A DNA stretch of 64,000 nucleotides from Tetracladium setigerum (taxonomy: Eukaryota > Ascomycota > Leotiomycetes > Helotiales): positions 2,976,001-3,040,000 of the forward strand of contig PZJY01000001.1 in NCBI GenBank assembly GCA_031472005.1, in the 5' to 3' direction. This document shows positions 40,938 through 52,235 of this stretch, one piece after another; the stretch's first letter is position 1; each line of letters begins with the position of its first letter. The notes under the pieces were generated by a model that made no database searches, was not told the DNA's origin, and saw only the letters and a list, made by a program, of their open reading frames with translations. The position numbers and the translations under genes are program-made.

Positions 40938-41872
40938 GATAGACGAAGGTGAGGTATGGTGGCCGAAAATTAAGAAGATGTAACTTTGAGCTCGATAAAT
41001 TTGCGTTGGAAGATGGTCGTGCTTTCAAAAGGCATAGCGACAGGCGGCGATGGGATATTTAAGAATGTATTTGCAACCGAGAACCAAGGTCGTCACAGTC
41101 ACACCAAACTGACCCCAGTTGGAGCCAGCGTCTATTTAGGCAAGTAGTGGATCATCCAATATCGTACCCAGTTTAATGTTAATTGACCCCACCAAGTATT
41201 TTTTAGACTTACTTTTAAGGTTGAGGAAGCTGAAGTAAATCTCACAACTCTATTATTGAGTTGCTAGAATTGACGTGGTCTGTTTTGCGTATTAATGCCA
41301 TTTTCCAGAGACTGTCAACGAAGTATTTCCTATGAATCTCTCGCAGCCTCACCCAATCCTTGAAACCCATAAAAACATCTCGTTCCCGATGTGGCACAGA
41401 CGAGACAGGGCAAGGCAGACACCGAGAGGTGATCCTAGCTCCTTACTCGGTCTCGGTGTTGTTGTGTTCCAACTTCCAAGGACTTGGTTGGTTGATCACA
41501 CTTGTGATGGATTGTCGAAAACCTCACATTACACGACGCCGATTCCAAGATTGTTGAATTACGCCAATGAAGATGTATTATTTTTCAGCTTCAGCCTACC
41601 TTCGATGCACTATCTGTCTTTCGCCCAGAAGTAATGCATGGCAGTGTATGTTCAATTGGCGGATTCCTTGATCTCAAGACAGTGTGACTTGCCACTTTGT
41701 AGGATCATGAAGAAATCTATATCAGATTGGTCAAGCTTCGCAATCTTGAAATCTGTGGTGACGTCCAGGCATTGAACACAGCCTCTGGTATACTTACCAA
41801 TACATGAGAAACAATCGGCCGTGGATCACCAAGTCTGCCTACTACCCAAGGAGGATACCTAGGCCGCATTTT
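40938..41872. other. Intergenic region between the secreted protein and PPE1
   Basis: There are 935 bp without a supported gene. Open frames at 41332-41634 have no conserved features. The promoter of the secreted-protein gene is at the left; the 3' flank of PPE1 is at the right. Confidence 0.5.
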
Positions 41873-43251
41873 TCAGACCTTTTTCCCAGCCCGAAGAAGG
41901 TCTGATACCTTAGGCGGAAGAACCAAGGCACTTCGATCATTTCTTTTATAGAAATCAACTATAACCATGGCAGTTTTCTCTGGGAGATCTTCATGGATAA
42001 AATGGCCAGCTTCCGGAAATACCTGTAAGGCATATTTGCCTTCCATTCATTAGTATTACGGCCTTCAGAATCTCCAAGCCAACTCACCTTGCATTTGACC
42101 AATTGTTAATTCTCGGTCCAATCTATCGGTTCCGGCTAGTAAAAGCAGCTTTCCTCCCCGGGCCTCAAGAAACTTCTTGCTCAGTCCCACAAACCAGCCT
42201 TCCCAAAATGGCTGGGTCTCTGCTAAGTTGGTTTGCCATGTCCATGGTCGGCCGCTTTTCATTGACAGATCATGCTTCAATAAAGCTGGCACGGAAGTAC
42301 GGGCAGAAGTTGCATTCCGAATCGTCCTTGATCGAATGTGCCACTCAATTCCTGCCTCGAGAGTTGGGAATCCAACTGGCCTGGTTGAGAGGTAGGTTTG
42401 CATGCTTTGCAGCGCATCAATTGCAGATCCCTCAACCACATCAAGCACTGCATAGCCTAGTACAGCATTTCCTAGTTTGCCGGTTCTGGCGACATCTGTA
42501 ACTACGGCACCTCCTAGCGAGTGCCCAACAAGTATTAAAGGTGGCATAGTGGGCCAGCCCATATGTAGCTTCACCTTTTCAATGACTGAGAGAAGATCGG
42601 ACGACAGCGTTTCCAAACTGAGATCTAAGGATTCCGACTCAGGAACAATTGTGGTGGATCCATGACCTCGAGCGTCAAGAGACAGAATGCCAGCTGATGG
42701 CACCTTTTTACGTATTTCTGCGCCAACGGCAGCAAAGGACAAACCAGATGAGCCTGCACCGTGGTGGGTAACAAACAGCGGACCATTTCCAACGGGGGAG
42801 GTGAGATAGACGTGGTGAGTGATGGTAGATGAATCTGGCGCGGTTTCGAGGAAGATCTCTCTCTCAAAATATGTAGTCCACGGAATTTGTTCCATGGTTC
42901 TTCTGTTGGGTGCACTGAAAGCCAGTTAGTTAGAGAGGTCACGGGATGATATGATATGATATGAGGTGTATCAAAGAGTAGGACGAGTTTGCCAACACAC
43001 CCTTGAGGACGAGCGAAGAGCTTGCGGTTTGAAGACGGGATGATGGTGCCAGTGGAAGAGGCGGAGGAGGCTGATGAAGCGGACGACGAATCATGATCAT
43101 CTTCCAGCTGTGTGTGCTCGATCTCGGTATTGAAGTTGTCCGTTTGTCGCTCTTCCTCTTCCTCGGCCTCTTCCTCTGCCTCGTCCAAGTAATCGGGGGC
43201 TGGCATGGCCTGCAGCTTTGCCTTTGCAAAACTCCTTTGCAGGTCGCTCAT
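41873..43251 (-). CDS. PPE1: Protein phosphatase methylesterase 1 (PP2A demethylase)
   Basis: Three exons, 43001-43251, 42088-42914 and 41873-42039, encode 414 aa. The N-terminus is acidic and low complexity (EEAEEEAEEEEERQ) and ends FARPQG, spliced to APNRRTMEQIPWTTYF. The alpha/beta-hydrolase core has the oxyanion region THHGAGSSGLSF, DARGHGST, the nucleophile elbow LVGHSLGGAV with the catalytic Ser, and after the last intron the catalytic His in FPEAGHFIHEDLPEK. The enzyme removes the C-terminal methyl ester of the PP2A catalytic subunit. The tail LVLPPKVSDLL is typical of the family. The last exon is needed to supply the catalytic His; the frame running through the intron would lose it. 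No anomalies. Confidence 0.93.
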
Positions 43252-43806
43252 GATGAGTGTTGATAATGAGTGATCTACGGGATTTGTTGTGATACAATAA
43301 GACTTTGAGTTTTAGGTTTGATTTGTTTGGTGCAAGGTACGGCGAACACTGACAGTAGCAGAAGGAGTATATCCGGATTATATCCAGCAACTGGAACGAA
43401 CCTCAAGCTTCAGCACAGACCCGCCAAGCAGTCACGTTTACTTTGTAGTTGATCCTCGCGTGAGCTATTGCCAAGGCTCATGACGTCAACATTTCGAGTT
43501 TCCTCGGTTTGGTTTGGTGACGATCCAGGAATCTCTAGGATCCAATTGCTATCTCCCGCAATGTGCCAGCCATCTGGAAATCTGGAATTTGGGAAGCGTA
43601 ACAGGTACAGTAGTAGAAGCAATCATTCACTAGTACCATTGAACAGAGTTTGTGCCGCGTCTCTTCTCTATCTCCATCCACCTCCCTCTCCCTCTCTCTC
43701 CTCTCCTTAGTATTCTCTCCTCCTCCTCCTCCTCCTCCTCCTCCTCCTCTCTTAATTCTTTGCGCCTCTCCCTCTCAATCTATCAACCCATCTTATTTCA
43801 GTCATC
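43252..43806. other. Divergent promoter region of PPE1 and the DUF2417 gene
   Basis: This 555-bp region lies between divergent genes. Its right part is the pyrimidine-rich leader of the DUF2417 gene and contains a trinucleotide microsatellite at 43717-43749. Confidence 0.5.
43717..43749 (+). repeat. (CTC)n microsatellite in a 5' leader
   Basis: About eleven uninterrupted CTC units lie 57 bp before the ATG at 43807, inside a longer pyrimidine tract typical of fungal leaders. Confidence 0.8.
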
Positions 43807-45603
43807 ATGGTCTATCTCTGGGGCTCCAAGCAGGACGACGATCCAGACGCTGCTCCTACTCGCAATGGAGATGTGAACGGAGACTCAAGCCACCCACGCG
43901 CCTCCCAAGATGTCAACGAACGAACCCGTTTGCTCAACGACCACCCTCCCCCTCCAGGCCAGGATGGCTTCCTTTCTCCTGATGATCCAGCAGTGAGTAG
44001 ATAGATTTATCTGATATATATGGCTGATCACAAATGCTCATGATATTCTAGGTCTCGCCGTACAATTTAGCCAGTGTGAGATTCTCCCGCTACTTCACCG
44101 TCTTCTTTGCAATAATCACCTTCCTCTGGTGGGTGTTGCTGCTGGTTTCCATCTTCATCAGTCCTCCTGGAATGCACTCTCGGGGATCAGGCTTCTTTGA
44201 CTTCTCCTTCACCACTTTGACCTTAGGCCTTCTCCTAACAGTACTATTGTTCTTCTCGTCGCCATCGAAGGCCGCACAGATCGCCTGTCTGGTGCTAGCT
44301 CTCATTTTGTTGGTCGATACTATCGTGATTGCTGCCGTATCGAAGCTTCGATATGAAGAAGGATGGGTCGGCGTTGCAAGTGTTGTTTGGGCTTTCCTCA
44401 TCAGCATCTGGACTTTAACCACAGACGTGAGTTCAAAATTTCTTCCCTTTGGACAATGGATGCGAGAATGCTAGATTTCGTCCTATTTTACCCTTTATAT
44501 TCTATCTTTGAAACGCAGAATGGCTGGGCTAACTTTCTGCGCAGCGATTGGTTCAATGGGGTAAAAGAGAAGAAGAAGAGCGTTTGACCGGACGCGCAGA
44601 GTCGCGACGCACTTTACGAGAGTGGTGCTCTGTTCTTACCTCGACCATTGTTCTGGTTATTTTGGCGGCAATAGGTGTTCTGTTAACCGCAACTTTGATC
44701 CTTCGGGCTCGCGATGCATCTTTGGCCGCACCTGGTGAGAGGTACTTTGTTGACGGAGACAAGTATCAGATTCATCTTTATTGCGAGGGTAACTCGTCAG
44801 CAACCAATTCTAGAGGCAAAAAACTTCCCACTGTCTTGTTTGAGGCCGGGAGCGCACCCTTCAGAGGAAGCATGTTTGAAATTGCCGAAAACGCCTTGGT
44901 GAACGGAAGCATTGGTCGATATTGTTATTCTGACCGTCCTGGTCTCGGCTGGTCTGATAATGCGCCGTCGCCATTTTCAGCCGGTAATGCTGCTGATGTT
45001 CTAGCAGAAGCTCTGGCTAGAGCTGGGGAAGAGGGACCTTGGGTTCTTGCATCGGCCGGAGTTGGAAGTATCTACAGCCGAGTCTTTTCCGCCCGGTACA
45101 GAAACGACATTCATGGCATTCTTTTAATTGACCCCCTGCACGAGGATCTTCTCTATCGCATTGGTTCCCCAAACAGAGGATTCCTTTTATGGGCGTGGGG
45201 AATCCTTTCTCCCCTTGGTCTTGACCGCACTCCCGCGGCCTTATTCAGAGGTCGCACTCGGGAGGATCGAGTCTATGGCAGATCGACATACCAAGGTGGC
45301 AAATACCTCAAAGCCAAACTACAAGAAGCTCTCGTAGCCGACTCAATTACGAAGCGAGATGTTACCACCGCAAGAAATATCCAAATGGAGGATACCCCCC
45401 TAGCAGTAATCAGCTCGGGAATCGAAATCAAGCGAGATTCAGACTGGGAGAAGAAGCAGAGAGATTTGACCCACATTACGCGAAGACTCATAGCCTGGGA
45501 TATTGTGAATAAGGCTCCGAGCGAAGTGTGGAGGACGTTAGAGGGACGAGATACGATTGAAAAACGATTGAAGGAGTTGGTTTATGACGAATCGAAGCAC
45601 TAG
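43807..45603 (+). CDS. DUF2417 multi-pass membrane protein with alpha/beta-hydrolase domain
   Basis: Three exons, 43807-43992, 44052-44426 and 44545-45603, encode 539 aa. A polar N-terminus (NERTRLLNDHPPPP) is followed by several transmembrane helices: FFAIITFLWWVLLLVSIFI, LTLGLLLTVLLFF, IACLVLALILLVDTIVIAAV and, after the last intron, STIVLVILAAIGVLLTATLI. The C-terminal half is an alpha/beta-hydrolase-like domain: KLPTVLFEAGSAPFRGSMFE, YCYSDRPGLGWSD, then WVLASAGVGSIYSRVFSARY, where SAG occupies the nucleophile elbow. This combination defines the fungal DUF2417 family, usually annotated as an integral membrane protein, sometimes mitochondrial. Substrate and location are unknown. Translation from TTD to RLVQWGKREEEERL crosses the last intron in frame. 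Confidence 0.88.
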
Positions 45604-46126
45604 GTGTATTCTTATCTTAGCTGGAGGGTAATTTGCAGATGTTAGGGGGTGGAAAGGACGGAAAATGGGAGAATAGGTGAACAGTATACGGCGCATTTTC
45701 ATGCTAGGTGATCTCGACGTTTTTGAAGCAAGGTGTTGCATTCTCGGTGCTACGTACACTATTGCCACTTTGCCCCTGTCAAATTATGAATTGAATAGCT
45801 CCGCTTCTGAATAATGAAGAGGATTAAATAATGAAACTCATCCTCGAAGTCTTGTCCGACTTGCGCAGGCGACGAATGTAAATTCGCATTTTGCAGGTGT
45901 CACTTGATATCACTTACACTTTCTGCCATTGCTGATAGACATGAAAATTCGTTAATTGCTTATGCTAGGTAAGATTACTTTTCGCTTGCCTACCTCATCT
46001 ATCCATCGCTTCCCATATTGAGCAACTCAACATAAAAGATATAAGCTTTGTATTGCGACAACATTGACATCCCCCGGAACGCCTTGAAATGCCAACCCCA
46101 TTCCACGTTTCATCCAATCTCATGAC
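45604..46126. other. Intergenic region between convergent DUF2417 and RFC2 genes
   Basis: This 520-bp interval between convergent 3' ends shows no gene or notable repeat. Confidence 0.5.
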
Positions 46127-47437
46127 TCATGACTTCAGGATAGCGGAAATCCTCAGGGCTAAATCTAGAATTGTGAGATGTTCGTCTGAGCCGTCAACAA
46201 GACGTTTGTCTGCTTCGGAGAAGAGTATGGTGATCTTGTTCTTATGGGCATCGGCGATATCTTCGTTGTATATCACGACTTGGAAGAGCTATTATCTCAT
46301 TAGTTCCGAACCAGAAAACTACAACATAGTAAAGAGCTTACCTGGGTGATCAACTGCGTAGCACTCCATCCATCCGCAACCATATCCGTCACGACCTTCG
46401 ACACGCGGTCATACACGACACCGCTCGACGCTGGTTGCATGGCCTTCACCAACGCTGTAATCGTATCATCGGGAATCACGCCCGCAATCTCCTCAATGCT
46501 CTTAATCGTCACAGCCTTAACCTCCTTATCAACATCCATCTTATCCGCTCCCTCATCCTCCAACCCAACCGCACCCACCAACCTGGCTGCACTCTGCAAA
46601 AACGTAATCGCCTTTCTCAAATCCCCCTCACTGCACTTGATCAATGTCTTCACCGCACCCTCTTCCAGCACTACCCCCTCCTTCTGAGCAATCTCCTCCA
46701 CTCTCTTGATAGCACCACCCTGTTCCAAACTCTTAAACCTAAACTTCGAACACCTACTCGCCAACGGATCAATAATCCTCGTCACATAATTACAGATCAA
46801 GCAAAATCTCGTAATCTTGCTATACGTCTCCATCGTCCTCCTCAACGCACTCTGCGCATCCTGCGTCATCGAATCCGCTTCATCGAGAATGATAATTTTG
46901 TAGGGTGGGCAAGGGTAGAGTTTGCGGTAGGCGGCGGAGGGTGGTTGGAAAGTTGCATGCGTGCGAAGTTTTTGACTTTGTCGCGCACGATGGAGATGCC
47001 GCGTTCATCGGAGGCGTTGAGTTCGAGGACACGGGTTTTAATGAGTTCGGGACCGTAGAGCTCTTTGGCGAGGGCGAGAACTGTGGAGGTTTTGCCTGTG
47101 CCAGGGGGGCCGTAGAAGAGCATATGGGGGAGCTGTTGGTGTTAGTTGTTGTGTTTGAGGAGAGGGTGTGTGTGTGGAGGAGGGATTGTACATTGCTGGA
47201 TTGGAGGGTTCGTTGGAGGACGGTAATTGTGTGATCTTGTGCTGTGACATCGTTGAGATTCTTTGGACGACTGTGTCGGTTAGATATATGCTCAAGACGT
47301 AGGTAAGGTTTAGGAAGGACAGACTATTTTTCAACCCATGGCTGTAAACCTGTGTTCTCTTTGGCTTGGACTTTGGGAGCAGATGCACCGTTCAGGGCTG
47401 CTTCCTTTCGGGCTTTGAGATCAAAGAAACTGGCCAT
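46127..47437 (-). CDS. RFC2: Replication factor C subunit (yeast Rfc2, human RFC4)
   Basis: Four exons, 47325-47437, 47192-47270, 46342-47132 and 46127-46288. The AAA+ clamp-loader features are clear: PWVEKYRPKNLNDVTAQDH across the first splice, Walker A FYGPPGTGKTSTV, ELNASDERGI, Walker B IIILDEADSM, the sensor/SRC region RIIDPLASRCSKFRFK, and the C-terminal collar ending LRISAILKS. RFC loads PCNA at primer-template junctions. The first intron uses an unusual GTCTGT donor but has a good CTAAC branch point. Exon 3 is 791 nt, one short of the coding multiple; a missing base at 46946-46947 (plus-strand GG) restores MQLSQPPSAAYRKLYPCPPY, matching the family. The start is the ATG at 47437 (CACCATGG); an upstream in-frame ATG-like codon is not needed. 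Confidence 0.94.
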
Positions 47438-48046
47438 GGTGCCAACGAGGATTCTTTCTGTTGGTTGGTTGTTGTATGGAGGGGTTGGTGTTGTTGGAGA
47501 GAGGCTCAAGAAAATAAGGTCGACGCGTTAAACACTCTAAAATTACGCGACGTGATTCTTTGACCCGTGACCACAATATCTGAGATACACATTTCCAGAA
47601 TATATACCTGCCTTTAACGGCATTTTCAAATCGGAGAGTCTCAATTCTATATAAAAATTTAAACAACGTATTCTCATGGGGTGGTGATCGGGATATCTCG
47701 TCCTTTGTGCAGCCTAATTCCGCATTCTTATACTGATGCATCGATGATTTCAGCTAGTTCTATTTACCGTGCTAGGATGTCATCACCACTGACCATATTC
47801 TATCATTGGGGAATCTCTAAATGCATAACGCCCCTTTATGCTCTTCCTCCAGCTAAATGCTCAAGCCCCAACGCCTCCATATGCAAAAATCTCCAGATAG
47901 GCCTTCACCGAATACAGTCAATCAAGCAGCTTCAGCCTCAAGTGCATGAAGAGGTCGCGTATTTGATCCTCTTTCCGACAGCCCTTTTTTCTTTTCTGCT
48001 TCTATGGCTCTTGCTCTGCCTGGATTGCCCCCAGCAGCCATCGCCG
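47438..48046. other. Intergenic region between RFC2 and DUS2 genes
   Basis: This 600-bp region lies between the RFC2 start and the DUS2 3' end. There is no supported gene; 47900-48046 on the minus strand could be a C-terminal extension of DUS2 if the A7 run just before its stop hides another missing base. Confidence 0.45.
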
Positions 48047-49236
48047 TCATGTTCTTGTTTTTTTCCCTTTCCTTCCTTGATTTTCAATGTCTGGATTAAT
48101 TCCAAGTTTCTCGTCAGTTTCCTTTGCAGTACTCTCCAAGTGCTCCAGATTTAGGATTTGACAAGCATGGAGGTAGCCCTTAGAAGCCATTATCTCCTTG
48201 TATACTGGCAGTTTCCCAGGAATGAGGTGGGTGAGAAGGTATTTCGTATTTCCCCATCTATTCTCAACCTCCATGCTGATCTTGATATACTCCTCGATGA
48301 CCTCTTTCCATGGAGCTGTGCCACCATCTGCTTCGCTTCTGAAGACGCTGGAATTCGCTTCGGCGGCGGTGGCGATCATTGCACCATCTACCCCGAACTC
48401 TGGGAGCAATTGCTCTGCCTGCGCTCTGGTTGCAACATCCCCATTCATGAGACAAGCAACACCGTGCTCCCGACAAATATCCGCAATCATCTTCAGTTGT
48501 TCTCGTCGAGCTCTCTCTCTTGTCTCATAGGAGTCGTCCGGCAATGGATCGTCAGGCCAGTGATTCCAGTAGCGCACAGCCGTTCCACCAAAGCCCTGGT
48601 CAACTCGGGCGTCTCCAACAACCGAATCTTGACGCTGATGCCAATTTCAAATTCCGAGGCTATCTCCTTCACCAGTGCCTCCAAAATCGAACACAAGATG
48701 TCTGGTGTTTTCAAAAGAGCAGCTCCCATTCCACTATGTGTACTGAAAGGCTTGGGGCATCCTGCATTCACATCTATGCCCGCTACGTCGGCTGCGACCA
48801 ACCTGGATGCAGCAACTGCCCGTTCCGGATCCGAGGTACCAATCTGGAAGATAAGGCGCTTCCCTTCCTTCTCAGGATGTAGGCGGTAGATCAGGCTCTC
48901 CTTTGGTTCCGCGCCCAGCGGAGGATTGGAGGAAAAGCGAGTGAAGTCGATGGTATTGAGGGTTTCGTTGACTTTGCGCGTCGTTCCAATCATGGACCTG
49001 TCCACAGTCTCAGGACCTAAGAAGTAAGGTATTAGTGAAAAATAGACAAAGGATCCGAAAGCACGCATACCCCATACAAGATCCGCACCGTAGTGAAGGG
49101 CGAGGAGCCGAGAGGGCAGTTCACCACTCCGTACCATGGGCGCAAGAACAATTTTGCCTCTGTAGTCAACTCCATTGCGAGGGATGGGCACTTTCTTCGA
49201 GATAAGTTCCATGATGAAGGATCTCAGGCGGTTCAT
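48047..49236 (-). CDS. SMM1: tRNA-dihydrouridine(20) synthase Dus2
   Basis: Two exons, 49071-49236 and 48047-49016, encode about 378 aa after restoring one base. The FMN-binding TIM barrel is recognisable: GKIVLAPMVRSGELPSRLLA, YGADLVWGPETVD across the intron, DVNAGCPKPFSTHSGMGAAL with the catalytic Cys, HCRTTPMR, and CLMNGDV. SAM- and FMN-independent alternatives are unlikely. Dus2 reduces uridine 20 in cytosolic tRNAs. The frame is lost after TPMRQ: one extra A (plus-strand TT 48520-48521, next to a CT repeat) gives RERARREQLKMIADICREHG. The C-terminus is Lys-rich (GRKGKKTRT) and follows a run of seven A, so the true stop could be further downstream. Start ATG at 49236; the ATG at 49212 is an alternative. 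Confidence 0.9.
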
Positions 49237-49970
49237 GACCTGGCATCAGGTTACAAAGTGGTTGCACGCAAGCAAAGGGGTTGGGGAGGTTTGAGTTGTA
49301 GGTGTAAATGAATGTACTCCGTAGCCATCTACACGAGTTGAACTGCTCTTCCTCATGTGTCACCATCCCAAAGAATAAATAATGTGGCGGCAGAAAGGGA
49401 AAGCGGTGAGTTGGATATCGTGCTTTGGAAAAATGCCGACGGTCGGCATCGGCAACTTCTGCAAGCTGGATGAAGGGGGAATGTGGACTACTTGACTTGG
49501 TCGCTGTCCCAAGGTAAAGATTGTATGATGCCGCCCAAGTGTTGTATAAATGGGGTTTCCTTTCCCCTCCAGCGATTTGATCAAATAAGAAGAACAACCA
49601 GAACAAGAAGAATTGTCGCCGTCGTTAGCAACAACAACAACATCTCATCATCACACCCCCCAGCAACAGCAGCTTCTCGACAAGCAGCTCCCACTCCCGC
49701 ACTCACCACTCTCCCTCCCTCCTCCTGCAGGCGAACTCATCACTCTCGCCCACTCTGGCGCCTTCCAATCCCACCCACAAATTTGTGCCCCTCTCTCCCT
49801 CCTCCTCAGCTTCACCCTCACCCTCCACCACCTCTCACTCCCGCACCCTACAAATAGCTCGTCATTTTTCTGGCGTGTCCTACCATCCTACACCAAACTC
49901 CTCCTCTCCCAACTCTTCAAACGACACAAATACAAATACAACTTCAACTTCGACTTCTGCCACTGCCACC
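49237..49970. other. Divergent promoter of DUS2 and IPP1, with long pyrimidine-rich IPP1 leader
   Basis: 730 bp between divergent genes. From about 49610 to 49970 the sequence is C/T/A-rich with few G, like a highly expressed gene's leader. One frame in phase with IPP1 stays open through it but has no ATG. Confidence 0.5.
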
Positions 49971-51139
49971 ATGGCTTCATCCCCATACAAAACCCACAAG
50001 ATTGGTGCTCCCAACACCCTCGAGCACCGAGTTTACATCACCAAGGATGGCGTCCCCATTTCGCCCTTCCACGATATTCCCCTCTATGCCAATGAGCAGC
50101 AAACCATCCTCAACATGATTGTTGAGATTCCAAGGTGGACCAATGCAAAGCTTGAGGTATGTTGCTGGTGTTGTGTTGTTGTCTTTGTGTTTGTGTTGCA
50201 GAGGACCCCGCATCGCATGCTGACTTTGACTCTCCCCCTAGATCTCCAAGGAAGAGTGCGTAGTTTTTTCACAACAACAATTGATATCCGCAACTGCTAA
50301 GTCTCTGTAGGCTCCTCAACCCCATCAAGCAAGATATCAAGAAGGGCAAACTCCGTTTCGTGCGCAACTGCTTCCCCCACAAGGGCTATCTCTGGAACTA
50401 TGGTGCCTTCCCTCAGGTATGACCCCGCACCTCACAAGCTTCTACACAATTGATTGCTGACCACAACATAGACCTGGGAAGATCCCAATGTTATCCACCC
50501 CGAGACCAAGGCCAAGGGAGACAACGACCCATTGGACGTCTGCGAGATTGGCGAGTTGGTCGGATACCCAGGTCAGGTCAAGCAGGTCAAGGTTCTAGGT
50601 GTCATGGCCCTGCTCGACGAGGAGGAGACTGACTGGAAGGTCATTGTCATTGATGTCAACGACCCATTGGCTCCTAAGCTCAATGATGTCGAGGATGTCG
50701 AGCGTCACCTTCCCGGTCTCTTGAGGGCTACCAATGAGTGGTTCCGAATCTACAAAATCCCAGATGGAAAGCCAGAAAACCAATTTGCTTTCACTGGCGA
50801 GTGCAAGAACAAGAAGTAAGTGGAAATTTCATTGTACTTTAAGATGGCTGCTAACAGAAGATAGGTATGCCACTGATGTTGTTCGTGAGTGTGCTGAGGC
50901 CTGGGAGAAGCTTATCACTGGCAAGACCAACCCAGGAGATATCTCAACGTAAGTACAACAAAATTCTCTTGGTGTATCTACCACTAACATCATTTAGCAC
51001 CAACCTCACTGTCAAGAAATCCCCAAGCGCCGTCAGCCCTGAACAGCTTCCTCAGATCCCAGCCAACGAGACTTTGCCTGCGGCTCCAATCGACCCAAGC
51101 ATTGACAAGTGGTTCTTCATCTCGGGAGCTGCTGCTTAA
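49971..51139 (+). CDS. IPP1: Inorganic pyrophosphatase, soluble family I
   Basis: Six exons: 49971-50156, 50242-50255 (14 nt), 50311-50416, 50472-50815, 50865-50948 and 50998-51139. They encode 291 aa, close to yeast Ipp1 (287). The start in CCACCATGG is ideal. Key segments are PNTLEHRVYITKDGVPISPF, EIPRWTNAKLE, then KGYLWNYGAFPQTWEDP, the pyrophosphatase signature GDNDPLDVCEIG with three metal-binding Asp (about residues 118-124), DVNDPLAPKLND, and a C-terminus PIDPSIDKWFFISG. The enzyme hydrolyses pyrophosphate in the cytosol and drives biosynthesis. The 14-nt micro-exon supplies ISKEE and is confirmed by the phases on either side. Confidence 0.95.
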
Positions 51140-51544
51140 GCGCATCAACATCATTGGGGGAAATTCCATAAACCAGCAACTTTGCCTGACCTAGGTATAA
51201 AAAAAAGTAACCGTGACGGATCAAATAGACTTAAGTTTGCGAGGAACCAATAAAACACAGGTCAACCAACCAATTTGCTACGTTGTGATATCCAAATACA
51301 TGATAGACCTGAGGTCCATATTGCCTGTGGCTGTAGTGAGACTGGCATCGTACGTTTGGCATCATTTCGTGCTTTTCGAATACTCCCAAGGGGCACTTAA
51401 TGGCCCCAAAAGGTTCAAACCCAACTCCAGTCCCAGCGATTGTGATTCTTCGAGTCCTGCCATTAAGTAGCTGGTTCCGTGATAATGGCACCGCCGGTAA
51501 AGCCTTGAAATAGTATGATACAATTTGCGATAAAGTCGTTACAA

Positions 51545-51930
51545 TTAATTTCCATTTAACTCCTCCTGCCTCGCCAGCTGTCTCGAATGCCTATCCACCT
51601 CCTCCATCACACCTTTGATACCCAGCTTCTCCGCATCCAACTTCATCTCCTTCCCATCCTCTATAAAGATAAACCATTAGAACCATGCATGCAATTCCTA
51701 ATTTCCTAACACAGCATTGAATAATGCAAGTTTGCTTCAGGAGCGCTTACTGAATTTTAACTGCACAGTACTTGGATCCTTCGACGATCTCGCCAACACC
51801 TTTGTGCTGATCTTCATACCACTCGCGCGAGCGTTCGGTGGGAGGAAAGAGAGGAATAATCGAGCAGTTTTGGCTTTGGGGAGAAGGGGTTGAAAACAGT
51901 CGAGACTTCGGTGATGAATCTGGTGATCAT
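51545..51930 (-). CDS. MRPL44: Mitochondrial large-subunit ribosomal protein mL53
   Basis: Two exons, 51751-51930 and 51545-51660, encode 98 aa after restoring one base. It starts MITRFITEVSTVFNPFSPK, then KTARLFLSFLPPNAR, MKISTKVL, and after the intron FKDGKEMKLDAEKLGIKG and EEVDRHSRQLARQEELNGN. This is the thioredoxin-like mL53 protein (yeast Mrpl44), a component of the mitochondrial large ribosomal subunit. Exon 1 is 180 nt, one short of fitting the intron phase. An additional base in the plus-strand GGGG run at 51878-51881 joins NPFSPK to AKTARLF in the expected frame. Because of that lost base the gene is easily missed by ORF scanning. Confidence 0.85.
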
Positions 51931-52235
51931 TGTGGGCGATTTACTGAATAATCTCCATTAGATACATACTATAGTGAATTAGGGGAACGGATGAATGAGA
52001 GGGTCTTACATTTGGGGGACAATTGAGTGCAATTGTTGGGTTCTGCAAGGGAAATTCAAATGGATAGGTAGTCGCGTCTTGCAGATGGTTGTCGCATCAT
52101 CCGAACATTTGTTGCAAAAGCGCCAAGCTGAAGCGGCCGCATTCCTAGGTACTTGTCAGGTTGTGGCCAACATTTCCACATGCTCTCCTTCGAACTCTCT
52201 ACTCCTCCCAAACCACAATCAACATACAAACCAAA

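Noticed and set aside
49785..49970. Annotating the GTG at 49785 as the IPP1 start
   Set aside because: No ATG, pyrimidine-rich leader, and the ATG at 49971 has an ideal context and matches family length. Kept only as a low-interest finding.
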